Assembly: GCA_951802195.1 (NCBI GenBank)
Contig: OX637634.1
Span: 62,001 to 126,000, forward strand
Length of the DNA stretch: 64,000 bases
Source: Tausonia pullulans
Lineage: Eukaryota; Basidiomycota; Tremellomycetes; Cystofilobasidiales; Mrakiaceae
Reading direction: 5' to 3'
The notes under the pieces: model-generated
Databases searched by the model: none
Seen by the model: the letters and a program-made list of their open reading frames with translations, nothing else
Told to the model about the DNA's origin: nothing
Made by a program: the position numbers and the translations under genes
Shown: positions 25,030-35,614 of the stretch, one piece after another
How positions within the stretch are numbered: position 1 is the first letter of the stretch
Layout of the letters: every line of letters starts with the position of its first letter

Positions 25030-26896
25030 TATTCTTCCATGTCCTCGGCTTCAGCCAATGTCACGAGGGTGCGCTCGATGGATGCCTGGGAGGACGGCGT
25101 GGAGGGGATGAGAGAAGGAGTGGAGGGTGGGTTCAGGGGGAGCGAAGATGGCGGGGATGGGGATGGGGGTGGGGGGGACGATGGTGACAGGGGAGGTGGA
25201 GTGGGGGGTGGATGCTCGTCTTCGACCTGCATCCCGTCTTCCTTCCTCGTCAGATCCCCTTCGTTGTCATCCTCTATGGCGCTCCGTGTGTGGCTGGGTT
25301 GCGAGTCCGCATTGCGCGATGCTTGCTCTGAGTGGGGGTGGGGGGGGGCGACGTGGGCAGGAGGTGTGGTCACCTCCGTCGCGGCTCCAGTCGGTCTGTT
25401 CAGTGACCTCCTTTTGGATCTTTGTACGAGCTGGTATCCATCCAGGTCTGGTCCCGGTTCGACAGGCCGTTGGGGGGGTCCTTCGGTTGGTGCTCGCGCA
25501 CTCGCTGGAAGGTTTGCCTTCGGACGACCTGGGCATCGGGTCGATGGGTGAGCGCGCGATCCGCATCCGCCACACTCGGGAGCAGTGGGACACTTGACAC
25601 GAGCGTGTTCCATTGAGTGGCAGTAGTAGCAGTACGTCGAGGCTGGACGAGATGGAGAGTTTGTCGCAGAGCTAGTCTGGACGGGTTTGAACAAGACATC
25701 ACGGTTGTCCCAGCCGGGGAACTGCTGAGTGAAGGCATTTGCCCTCGGCATCGTCTTGGAGCCAGGGAGGTCAAGCAGAACTCTAACCCGGCCAGTTGGG
25801 GAGGTGGGTGCGCTGGGGTGGAATTGACGCTGGAAGAAGATGACTCTGTCTCCGGAGGCTTCTACCTGTTTGCGAAACTCCTCCTCCGCTCCATCGTCGT
25901 CTTCGAAGTTCACCAGCAGGCCTTCCTGTAGGAGCTTGTTTTGGGTATTGTAGCACGCGTGTATCTGAGGTTTCACCCCTCTCACATTCAGCGGCAGGGC
26001 TTGTAGTTGGGTCAGGATATTTGAGCATTTTCTCGAGGTTTGACTTGGATGAGCATTCTGTCTTTAGGGTCCTTGAAAGGACGGATCAGGGTGGTCAGCC
26101 GTTCATCGCACTTGCCAATTGCGATAGAGATCTCGAGGGGAGTGGTATCTCGAGGGACGGAGATGGCTAGACAGTTCCCGCGATTGGTAGCCAAGGCTGG
26201 GGCGATTGGGGTATTGTTCTGCGGAAGTTGTTGAGCGGTTCCGAAAGCGAAGGTGAACCCGGGCTGGGTGCCAGACGAGTCACGTTGCCTCGCAGCTGAG
26301 CTTGTAGGATGAGCCTGTTTGGCGGCGTTTGCATATGAGCGGCCGGTGGCGTTCGGCTGGGATTTCGCGGCGGCGCGAGTGCGAGTGCCGGCGGAGGTCG
26401 CCGGCGCGGGCGACGCGGCGCCGGGGACGAAGAGAGGTTGTTGAGGGAGAGTCTCGCCTGTGGAGCGAGACGGTGTGAGACGCGTCACTTCGGACGTGGA
26501 GGATAGAGCGGCATTGAGGTCGCTGATGGCTGAGCTCGACCGCGTGATACGGCGAGCTGAGGGAATTGCAGGGGTTCTGCGGAGGGGGGAGGGAGGAGAG
26601 AGGAGAGCCGTGGGGCTGATATGGATGAGGGGGTTGGTAGGGTTGGTACGATTGGTACGATTGGTAGGAGTGCTAGGGTTGCTAGGACTGGTCGGATGGG
26701 TAGGTGGGCTGAGGGTGGGTTTGTTGGCGAGCGTTTGGGGACGTTCGTCGACGCGAGAGGGCGTATTGGTCGCGTCCTGGACGCTGGGGGTTTCATCGGA
26801 TCCGCTCTTTCTCTTTGCTGAAGAGGGAGGGTCTGGGGGATCCTTGGGAGCCTTGAGGGCTTCTTGGAGTCGCTTGGGGGTTGATTCACTAGGCAT
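25029..26896 (-). pseudogene. LINE ORF1: Ser/Pro/Thr-rich nucleic-acid-binding protein with two CCHC zinc knuckles, one frameshift
   Basis: The likely start is MPSESTPKRLQEALKAPKDP at 26896; an in-frame upstream ATG exists at 26974 but lies outside the inferred element end. The first 200 residues are low-complexity (Pro, Thr, Ser, Asn, with repeated NRTNRTNPTN). A folded middle part includes CLAISVPRDTTPLEISIAIG and IRPFKDPKDRMLIQVKPREN, resembling an RNA-binding ORF1 core. The frame shifts near 26020 and continues ILTQLQALPLNVRGVKPQIH. Two adjacent knuckles, CYYCHSMEHARVKC and CGGCGSRAHPSTRC, lie at 25533-25631, each C-x2-C-x4-H-x4-C. It ends in an acidic/Pro-rich tail with stop TAA at 25029-25031, overlapping the ORF2 ATG. 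Confidence 0.88.
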
Positions 26897-26937
26897 ATGG
26901 TAGAGTGACCTGGGTTGACCTGGTGGTGGTTTTGTGT

Positions 26938-26947
26938 AAGAGCCTTT
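26938..26947. repeat. LINE target-site duplication, 5' copy
   Basis: AAGAGCCTTT, matching 21112-21121, placed at the 5' boundary of the minus-strand LINE and 73 bp before the tRNA gene. Confidence 0.75.
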
Positions 26948-27020
26948 GAAAATTTTGGGACTCAATCTTGTCAAGGGATCCTTACAACAAGTTGACTCTC
27001 TTCGCTATCATTTACCACTT

Positions 27021-27093
27021 GGGGGTTTAGCTCAGTTGGTAGAGCGTACGCTTAGCATGTGTAAGGTCATGAGTTCAACTCTTATAGCCTCCA
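27021..27093 (+). tRNA. tRNA-Ala (anticodon AGC)
   Basis: A 73-nt cloverleaf can be drawn: acceptor GGGGGTT/AGCCTCC with discriminator A, including the G3:U70 pair that marks alanine tRNAs; D stem GCTC/GAGC; anticodon stem TACGC/GTGTA with loop TTAGCAT (anticodon AGC); T stem ATGAG/CTTAT with loop TTCAACT. Box A reads TAGCTCAGTTGG. There is no intron and CCA is not fully encoded. A five-T stretch at 27117-27121 is a suitable Pol III terminator. Confidence 0.97.
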
Positions 27094-27116
27094 AGGATCT
27101 CTTCACCGGGATGTCC

Positions 27117-27121
27117 TTTTT
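27117..27121 (+). terminator. Pol III terminator of tRNA-Ala
   Basis: TTTTT starts 24 bases after the tRNA 3' end, with a second T run at 27125-27129. Confidence 0.7.
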
Positions 27122-27129
27122 ACTTTTTA

Positions 27130-28963
27130 GTTTTCGATGGAACTCGTCGGACTGCTTGTCGCCTGGACGGGACTTCTTCCCCGAGAACCTCGAGCCCACA
27201 ACAGTTGTCTTAAATGGCCAGCCGTCGGTCTCGCTTTGAGTGGTTGCCATCCATCCGCAAGAGAGCCAAGGGGAGGGAGACGAGAAGAAGGCGACCAGCG
27301 CCGAGTTCGATCCACTCTCCGGACTGGCTATCCCTTCCTTGTTTCTCGACGAGACAAGCATCGCTGTAATTATACCTGGGGTCGGAACCACTGACATTGC
27401 AGAGTCCGTAAACAGTTTCGATGGACATAGGGCGGTCACAACTTTGTGGTAACACGCCCTTCAGGAGAGAACCCCTTCCCATCATAGCCGCGGGCTTGTC
27501 TCGACTTTCTCGGGTCTGTCTGTCTGTCTCTCACAAGCAAACATTCACTTCTCGGAAGGGCATAGGGCGCGAAAGGATCGTCATCATTAGCACGAGCACC
27601 AGGAGTTGAGGGAGGAACAAAGCGGCTCTCGTGGAATCGAGATTCAGGCGCGCCGCGCCTGACGGCCGCTTCGACCGAGCCGAAAACGAGCGCCTGTTTG
27701 GACACTTCTCTCCGTCCACAGTACCCAAGAAAGCAGGACGATACCGAACTCAGTGCTCACTCGCCTGCTAGCCCACGGGCATCTGAAACCAGCTCTTCTG
27801 ACAACGTCTCCTTTGGACGGCCGCCCTCTGCCGTTTTGTCTTCTTTGTCCACGCTATTGTTCGTCCAGACGCCTTCGCTTCGACCCTCGTAGGAGAATCT
27901 CTCCTGGGGGGTCCTGCCTCGAGACGGCGGGGATCCTTCAGCAAAGAGCGGGGGAGAAGCCAGGCGGAGTGTAATGATCAAGGGGTATCGAGACAGAGGA
28001 GCGAGCGAGCAAAGATTCTTCCTCAAGGTGAGGCAGGGCGCCGATCAAAACGTTGCCCGCGGTCGACTTTTTCAGAACTCCAGAACCGGGAACGAATCGA
28101 TGCGCTTACTAGCAGCACATGGAGACCGAACAGCGAGGAAGAGAAGCCAGAGAGTTGCCCACGACAGCCATACAACATCGGTCCGAGAAAGCGGGGGAGA
28201 GAAATGAGGGCTTGGAAGGGCGCAGAACGGCGTCATTGCACTCAATCGCAACCCACCCGCACCGCGCGGTGTCGCTCGCCCGGCCCCTCCTTGCAACCCA
28301 GTTCGCGGGCTTGGAAGAAATGAAACTGAGCCAAGAAAAGCAAGCAAAGCTGACAGACGATGCCTGGGCCTCTGAGATGATCCGCCGACTTTGACGCTCT
28401 CCCTCAGACTCCCGGTGCGATGCATATTATTAAAGGAGGTGGTGGCGGCGGCCGGCTGCGCTCGATGCAAAAATCTCCAGATCAGATCGAAGCAGCAAGG
28501 GAAGAGAGAGAGAGAAAGTGTGTGTGTGTGGAGAGAGAACAAGACCAAGAGCAGGCTGCTGGGATTTCAGGGGAAGAGAAGGACCGCGCGTACAGGATTA
28601 GGCTGAGAAACCTGCCTCTCTTGCCTCTTTCGTGCCGGAGACTCGCTAGATGATGCACCAAGACCTCCGAGAAGGAGTAAAAAAAACGCGGCCGAGCGGC
28701 ACCGACGCTGGTGCTACCCGATTGAGCGGCCATTTCGACTTGCTGAGGTGAGAGACCCGGGTCATCGCTCGGCTCTTGCCTCACCGTCGTCCCTGACGCA
28801 CGAATTTGGATGGCTCTTGCTTCATTCATTTAAGGTCGAGAAACCATAAGGAAGGATAGTCGTGTATCTCTCTCTCCACCCCATCTTCCCTCAACAAACA
28901 CTACCCCCCAATTCTCCTACATAACCTGACAGACTCGATCTACCTAAGATCAACCAGTTAGCT
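27130..28963. other. Intergenic, upstream of the MFS transporter
   Basis: No gene is recognised. Several open frames exist on both strands (for example minus 27032-27439, which also overlaps the tRNA) but lack motifs or splice support. Features seen: a GA/GT-rich simple stretch at 28500-28530, and pyrimidine-rich DNA at 28865-28925 just before the transporter start, as expected for a promoter. Confidence 0.5.
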
Positions 28964-31900
28964 ATGGTGTGTCGTCGTCCTGCGACCTGTTGAAACTTCT
29001 TTACCTGCGGATCGGGCCCTGACCGGTCATGCGCCACCCCCGTTGCTCCTTCCCTACGCCCTACTCGCCGTCTACCGCTTCCCTCTCCTAGTACTCCGAC
29101 AACAAAGAGTCCAAGGTCGACGAGACTCAGCACCGGGAGCGCACCGACTCCCACTCCATTGTTGAGTTTGAGAAGGTGCGTCGTGCTCGTTGTGATCCTC
29201 CCCTCGTTTATTGGCTCGGCCCGGACACACCGCGGGGGGAGGCGGATTTCGGCGGGGCTGAGGGAGGGGCGTCATTGAACTGCGTCATGGCTCGTGACTG
29301 ACTCTCACTTACCACACCCCGCCTCCCTTTTGACCCTCGTGGTGTCTTCTCATCAACAGGGCGCCATCCCGCAGAACCTGTCTGCAAGGGTCCAGAACCC
29401 TCTGCAGGGCGTCCCCCGGAGCAAGCTGCTCGCGGATGTCGAGAGCTTTGCCGAGAAGCACGGTCTCCAGGACGAGGTTGAGATCCTCAAGAAAGGAGCC
29501 GTCCTCGCCCAAAGCCCACACGACTTTGAGCGGCTCGACCTCCTCGACGACGCTGACAAGGAGGCTATTCGCTACGAAATGGACCACAAGTCAGTGTTGC
29601 TTTGGTGGTCTCTGGGTTCTAGTAACAGGCAGCATGCTGACGCAAGAATGCCATCTTTATGTAGATGGTCTCACCCGCTCACTCTTTGTGCGTGATCCCT
29701 TGCTAAATTGTGCCCCTGTCAGGACTAACCCGGATGTCTCCTTCAGACCTCACCATCTTGTGCTGCTCCATTGGAGCCGCCACTCAGGTTCGCCTGCCGG
29801 GCTACCGACTTTGACGCTCTCCCTTCGCTGCTGACATTTGTCCCTGTCTCTGTCCAATAGGGATGGGATCAGACTGGTTCCAACGGAGCCAACCTGAGCT
29901 TTCCGCTGGAGTTCGGTGAGTGGGACCCCCCCCCCTCCCGACCCCCCCCCCCCCCTCCCGGAGCGCAGAATGATCAGCTTTGACTCACGGTCTTTTCCGG
30001 TCGTCCTTCAGGAATCCCCGAGTCCGGCCCGAACGGTTACAGGAACACCTGGCTCGTCGGACTCGTCAATGCTGGCCCCTGTGAGCCCATGTTTCGACTG
30101 AGGTTGGTCATGTGACACGCTGACGCCAGGTGGATCATCCACTACAGACATCGGATCTGCCTGCATCGGATGCTGGCTCTCTGACCCGCTCAACAACTAC
30201 GTTGGTCGTCGTGGATGCATCTTCCTCACGTAAGTGCTCAGCACTCTGAATGCATCGAGGTTCCAGATCGCTCAAGCTCTGCCTTCCAGCGCCCTTATTC
30301 TCATTATCACCCCAATCTGCTCCGGTCTCACCCAGAGCTGGGTGCAGCTCTTCATCGTCCGTCTTCTCCTCGGTATTGGTATGGGAGCCAAGGGTGAGTC
30401 GCTCTATCATCTCTTCGGCTGAAAAGGGCGTGAAATTGACTCAAAGCTACGGCGTTACACGCGTTTCAGGTTCCACGGTCCCCGTTTTCGCCGCCGAGAA
30501 CTCCCCGCCCCAGATCCGTGGTGCTTTGGTCATGGGCTGGCAACTTTGGACGGCTTTTGGAATCTTCTGTGCGTGATCGTTTTCCATAACGATCCCCTAA
30601 CGTTCAAGGAACTTCCTGGCGAGATCCGGGCACTCTTAACCGAGCTCCGGATATCGTTTCCCTCTCTCAGTTGGAGCGTCCGAGCTGACTCGCCTCTCCA
30701 TTCTTTCATCCTTGATCTCCAAAACATCTTGTAGTGGGTACTGCGGCCAATGTCGTCGTCAAGGACGTGCCCAAGATCGCCTGGCGCCTCCAGATCGGCT
30801 CTGCCTTCATCCCGGCTGTTCCGCTCGCCATTGGCATCTACTTCTGCCCCGAGTCGCCTCGTTGGTACATGAAGAAGGGTGAGGACCGAATCCTCTTCAA
30901 ACATCTGTTCACGCCACCTTGGAATGCTGATCCGATGATGCGATTCAGGCCGCTACCGTGATGCCTGGAAATCGCTCCTCCGCTTGCGTCACCACCGTCT
31001 TCAGGCCGCCCGCGACCTCTACTACATCGCCGTCCAGCTAGAGCTCGAGCGTCAGATCGTCCAGGCTGACTCTTACGGACAACGGTTAGTCGTGTTTGCA
31101 ATGAAGCCCATCAGATACGATTGTTGACGACTGACTCATCCGCACTCTTTTCCCGCAGCATCGCCGAGCTCTTCACTATTCCTCGTGTTCGCAGAGCCAC
31201 ACTTGCTTCTGGTGTCGTCATGCTTGCTCAACAGATGTGCGGTATCAACATCATTGCGTTCTGTGAGTAAATTTTGCTGATCATCGAATTCGGCGTGTTC
31301 TCGTTGTTGACTTTGGGCTATCCGCAGACTCGTCTACCATTTTCCTCGAGGCCAACTTCACCGTCTCTCAGTCTCTCTACGCCTCTCTCGGCTTCGGAGC
31401 TGTTAACTTCATCTTCGCCTTCCCTGCTCTTTTCACGATCGACACGTACGGCCGTCGCTCGCTTCTGCTCGCGACCTTCCCCCAGATGGCCTGGACGCTG
31501 TGAGTGCTTGTTCATTGAGAGGGGCGAGTCTTCAATCTGACCCACTTTGTCCCCCGTTTTCTCAGTCTCGCTGCGGGACTCTGCTTCCTCATTCCGGAGT
31601 CGGCTGGCAACGCGCGCATTGGAACCATCGCTTTCTTCATCTTCCTCTTCGCTGCCTTTTACTCAGTTGGAGAAGGACCCGTTCCCTTCACCTACTCCGC
31701 TGAGGTCTTCCCCCTCGCCCAGCGTGAGATGGGCATGGCCTGGGCCGTCACGGTCTGCCTTGGTTTCGCCGCTATTCTTTCCAGTTAGTACCCGTACTTC
31801 CTCCTGTCTCGCTGTTGAACTGCTGGTCCTGACGATTTGTCCATCCAGTCACCTTCCCGGCTATGAAGCAGACGATGACTCCCGTTGGAGCCTTTTGTTT

Positions 31901-32274
31901 CTACGCCGGCCTGAATTTGATCGCCTTCGTCCTCATCTTCCTGTTCGTCCCCGAGACGAAGCAGTACACCCTCGAGGAGCTCGACCAGGTATGTCCCTCG
32001 TTTCTTCAGTTTTTCAATGTGGCTCTCGCTGAACTCTCCGTCCCCCTCTTTCTCCCAGGTCTTTGAAGTTCCCACCGCCAAGTACGCCTCGCACCAGGTC
32101 AAGTACTCTCTGCCCTACTTCTTCTCGCGCTACGTCTTCCGCAACAAGCACGCGCAACAAAAGCAGCTCTACGACTTCCAGTCCCCCGAGGATCTCAAAG
32201 CCGAGCGTGAGTGGAACGCCCGGGAACAGCAGCGCATCGACGCCGAGGACGCTGCTGCGCAGCAGTCGACGTGA
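28964..32274 (+). CDS. MFS sugar/polyol transporter (SP family) with long cytosolic N-terminus
   Basis: Twelve-TM sugar porter of the plasma membrane. The best start is ATG at 28964, after which a 125-nt intron begins at once, so exon 1 codes only Met; the next exon reads [20 protein letters not shown]. The soluble leader continues with [20 protein letters not shown] and ends RYEMDHKWSHPLTLY over a 23-nt exon (29665-29687). Family motifs follow: [132 protein letters not shown] and [20 protein letters not shown]. About 16 short introns interrupt it. The substrate is not predictable from sequence; sugar or polyol is likely. One intron contains C runs of 10 and 14. The start is the least certain point. 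Confidence 0.93.
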
Positions 32275-32690
32275 AGGCAGGAGGACGTTTGGACAACCTT
32301 CTCCTCTCTCCTTTCTGTACGAATTGCCTTATCTCCACAGGTCTTATTTTACCTACTGTTTTGATTAGCCTTTGATTTGCGGCTCAATAATGCATTTTCA
32401 TGACCCTGTTTTGCTCTTTTTATCTTTACGGTACGCAACTCTACGCCGCCCGCTTCCTGAGGGCCTCGTCGCCTAGTGCGGGCTGAGACCTCCTCGCCTT
32501 CATCCTGCATCGCAACCTGGAGCATTTGAACCCTCCAATCGGGCGGGCCTAGCCGTCTCCCCGCACTTGCCTCAGCGGGGAGCGTTCTCCACCTTCCTTC
32601 CCTTTGTCCGTTGTTTATTCCTCCCCCAACGGCTAGACTCCAACCCAGCTCGCTCGTCTCACTGCCTCCCCAGGTCCCAACAGACGAGGG
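32275..32690. other. Short intergenic region between transporter and GT18 genes
   Basis: Both genes are on the plus strand. This stretch must hold the transporter 3' UTR and the GT18 promoter; it is T-rich up to 32430 and then GC-rich. No other feature is seen. Confidence 0.5.
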
Positions 32691-35262
32691 ATGAGCTCAC
32701 CGATTCGCTACCCCTTCTCCTCCTCGACTTCCTCCATCACCACCACTCGAAAGCTCGTCTACTTCCTCGCGAGCCTCTACGCCCTGGCCTTGTTCCGGCA
32801 GCTCCATTTGTCGTCGTCGTCCTCGCTTTCTCTCAATGTCCCTTCTGCCGACTCTTCCGATAAGCACGACGCTTCTGCCTCCTCCACCGGGTCGCCCCGA
32901 ATCGACGACCTCGCATCCCTCTGGGCCGATCCGGAGGAGGAAGGCGGCGCCGGAGTCGTCGTCAACCACGGCGAGGGCAGCCCGGAGAACGCCTGGCGGG
33001 CGCACAATGCACTTGCGATGCGGAAACTACTGAGGTGCTTGGCCGTCCAGAACTGTGATGCCCACCAGAAGATGGTCGTCATCCTTGGGGAGGACGACTA
33101 CCGGAAGGTGAGAGGATTGATTCGCAGCGACGCGATGAAAGGGGGCATGGAAAGAGGCAAGGGTCCTGACGCGTCCTTTCGGCGGCGGTAACACGATGTC
33201 AGGCGCAGCTTGGTTCGCCTGGTATGTAGAGGTCGATCAGAGGCGCGTACACGGGGAGACTGAGACTGAGCATACATCTTTCCTGTTGAAAAACTGAAGG
33301 CGGCGAGAAGATATTTTGTGCGTTTCACGCGCAGAACCGACGAAACGTGGACGAGCTGACGGTCCCTTTCACCACCAGCTCAATCTGTTATTAGAACGCT
33401 CGGTGTCTTGGGCGTCACGTATCTCTACGCAAACAGCGTTGACCAAATTGGTGGGATATTCATTTATCTGCTAGACCCCGAGCGCTGAGGATGTGAGCGC
33501 TGACCGCCGGCACGCCACGGTCATCATCAGCAACGTTCTACAACGTGGGTCGAGTTCGCCGAAGAATCACAAGTGATTTCGCTCAGTCGTTCATCGTTTT
33601 GACCCATCTTTTACATCAGATGATCCCAGACCTCATTGTGGCCGTCATCGTTCGCCCGCAAGAGATGTCCGAGATCTGGGGAGACAGGGACGGCTCTCTC
33701 CTCAAGACCCGCTCGAACCCCCGGGGAATTCGCATTCAGGGTTTGTATACGGTTTCCATCCGCCTCTTCCCTCTCTTGAGGCTACAAATGATGGTTTCTC
33801 TCTCACGCAGACTGCTTCACACAAGAGTTCTTTGGCTCTAAGGCGCATAGCCACCCGACTGGAGGCGGGCCCTGGGTTTTGGTGTGTCCTGACGTGCTTG
33901 CCTCGCCTCGCCTCGCCTTTGAGCCGAACTAACATGCCATGGACATCGCAGGTTCCCGAGCGCTTCCAAAATGAAGGAGAGACGTACCTCGGCTATTCTG
34001 TTGAAGCCGAATGCATGGCTGTCGATGTTCACCCGACGGAGGAACGACCGAAGCAGTCCGTCGTGCTACACTTCTTGTCATCTTTGGTTGTGGAGAGGAA
34101 AGGCTGATACACATACTCGAAACAGGGCTTATGTCTTTGCGAAGCACCTTGTGAGACCACTTGCTGTGAGTCAAGGAACACTTCGCTAATGTTTCGGTTT
34201 CCTTTTAGCGTTACTTTTATGAGGACGGATATCCTTATAGCCACGACATCTTCGAGAAAGCCTGTATGTCTAATTCTTTTTCCGTCCTTTCCCTCTTCAA
34301 ACGCTGAACCTCTCTCAAGCCAAGGAGCTGGGCATCGAGTTTGTCGGAGCCTTCGACAACGAGGACCACCTCGACAAGCCAACGTCCATCCCGGGTCTGC
34401 GGAACCTAGGTGGCGATGGCGCGGGAGGGTTGATCCCCAAGGAACAGTTTGAGCTCGAGCTTCAGCGAAGCTTGGTGGTCATTGGCATTGGGTCGCCCTT
34501 TGTTTCTCCGACGCGTAAGTGGACGTTAGCTGAAGGGACTCGTAGCCTTGGTGCTAATTGACTGACGCTGTTGTGCCTTGAAAGCTTGGGTGAGCAACAA
34601 GACGCCCCTCTGAAATCTCCTCCTCGCCATTGCCTGACGTTTTGAGCTTCCCTTCCCTCCTTCTCTCGGTCTCTTAGTATAGCATCTGCTACGGTCCGTC
34701 CTGAAGCTCACTGGTCGTCCAGTGTGAGCGTGCCATCGTCACTGACTGTCGAGCACGCTTGCATCGCACCTCATCAGGAACGCCCTTCCTCCAGCCGGAG
34801 AAATGGCACCTCGACGACGAGGGCAAGAAAGTGGTGGACTGGGTGGGCTAGGGGCGGACGTGTATTTCAACATAGCTAGCAATCGTTGGACTGACTGAAC
34901 CCTTTCCATTGGACCGACCTACCCCAGATCCAACACCCCTTTGTCGCTCACATCGGCGAGCCCTACTCGTACCTCGTCAACCAGCATGACGACGCCCACT
35001 TCATCGCCCAACTTCAAAAGGCTATCGCTCTGCCGCACACCCAGCATGTCCCTGAACACATGACGCAGAAGGCGATGAACGAAAGAGTGCTCGAGTGGTT
35101 GCGGAGGGACTGGAAGGGGGAGTTGAAGAAAAGGTTGGAGGGCGACGAGAAGCTGAGGGAGATGTTTGACTCCAAGGTGAGGAGGGATCTCTTCCTACCC
35201 TGAGAGGGAGGGTGACAGCAGAGGCTGACGTCTTCACCGCATAACAGAGTGTGCTGCTGTGA
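32691..35262 (+). CDS. GT18-like type II membrane glycosyltransferase (MGAT5-related N-acetylglucosaminyltransferase)
   Basis: The start MSSPIRYPFSSSTSS is followed by one TM segment (KLVYFLASLYALALFRQLHL), which gives a Golgi type II layout, then a Ser-rich stem. The catalytic part has QKMVVILGEDDYRKAQLGSP, RTLGVLGVTYLYANSVDQIA, MIPDLIVAVIVRPQEMSEIW, RYFYEDGYPYSHDIFEKASK, VVIGIGSPFVSPTPWYSICY and IQHPFVAHIGEPYSYLVNQH. The IGIGSPxxSPTP...CYGTPFLxP block and the late GEPYxY motif resemble GT18 enzymes that add beta-1,6-GlcNAc to N-glycans. Microexons of 19 nt (33203-33221), 14 nt (33531-33544), 5 nt (34585-34589) and 16 nt (34678-34693) are each needed to keep the frame. The last exon is probably 35248-35262 (ending SVLL) after an intron with a GCTGAC branch; reading through would stop at 35203 instead. 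The donor sugar and product are inferred. Confidence 0.8.
34585..34589 (+). other. Five-nucleotide microexon of the GT18 gene
   Basis: CTTGG is bracketed by ...TTGAAAG on the left and GTGAGC on the right. The upstream exon ends ACG C at 34514 (donor GTAAGT) and the downstream exon starts TAT AGC at 34678. Joining the outer exons directly gives CTA TAG, a stop. Including the 5 nt gives SPTPWYSICYG. Confidence 0.75.
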
Positions 35263-35614
35263 TCTCGCTCGCTGCTAGAGTTTTGCTGCCTCTCTTATCA
35301 TTCTGCCGTTCGCTCGAGGCGAAGAAAGAGTGTCATCGGCATCTCTCGAGCAACAATGGATAAGTTCGCTCTTCGGTTCATTCGGTCAACGCGAGTGTGG
35401 GTCGTCGTATCGTGTGGGAGGACAGGGGCAAAGATACCAGGTAAGCTGGTGAGGGGGCGGATGAAGAGGGATGGAAGGAAATTGAAAATAAGGGGAAAGA
35501 GAAAGAGAGACGTGGGGGTATGACGTTGCAAAGCGAACAGACCGAAGAAGAGAGAAAGACGTAGTAGGATAAAGAAGAGGTAGTTAGACAGAATTGTAAG
35601 GCGAGAGAAGCCGT
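35263..35614. other. Convergent intergenic region between GT18 and kinase genes
   Basis: About 350 bp of 3' flanks. The part at 35455-35590 is purine-rich on the plus strand, as expected for the 3' UTR of the minus-strand kinase. Nothing else is seen. Confidence 0.5.

Larger units (their letters stand above)
21119..26937 (-). mobile_element. Near full-length non-LTR retrotransposon (LINE), two-ORF, Tad/L1-like
   Basis: On the minus strand the element starts about 40 bp before the ORF1 ATG, runs through ORF1 (zinc knuckles) and ORF2 (AP endonuclease, reverse transcriptase, C-terminal zinc motif), has a 3' UTR of about 235 bp and ends in an A-rich tail (on the plus strand a run of 8 T from 21119, then GTTTTGTATTT). 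It is bounded by matching AAGAGCC(TTT) duplications. ORF1 stop and ORF2 start overlap as TAATG. The frames are otherwise open but shifted at about 26020, 24950, 22915 and 21890, so this copy is either recently inactivated or carries sequence errors. The clade call is from ORF layout and motifs only and is tentative. Confidence 0.93.

Noticed and set aside
27032-27439. Minus-strand open frame of 135 codons covering the tRNA
   Set aside because: Its N-terminal-distal part is the antisense of the tRNA-Ala gene, and no motif or splice support is seen.
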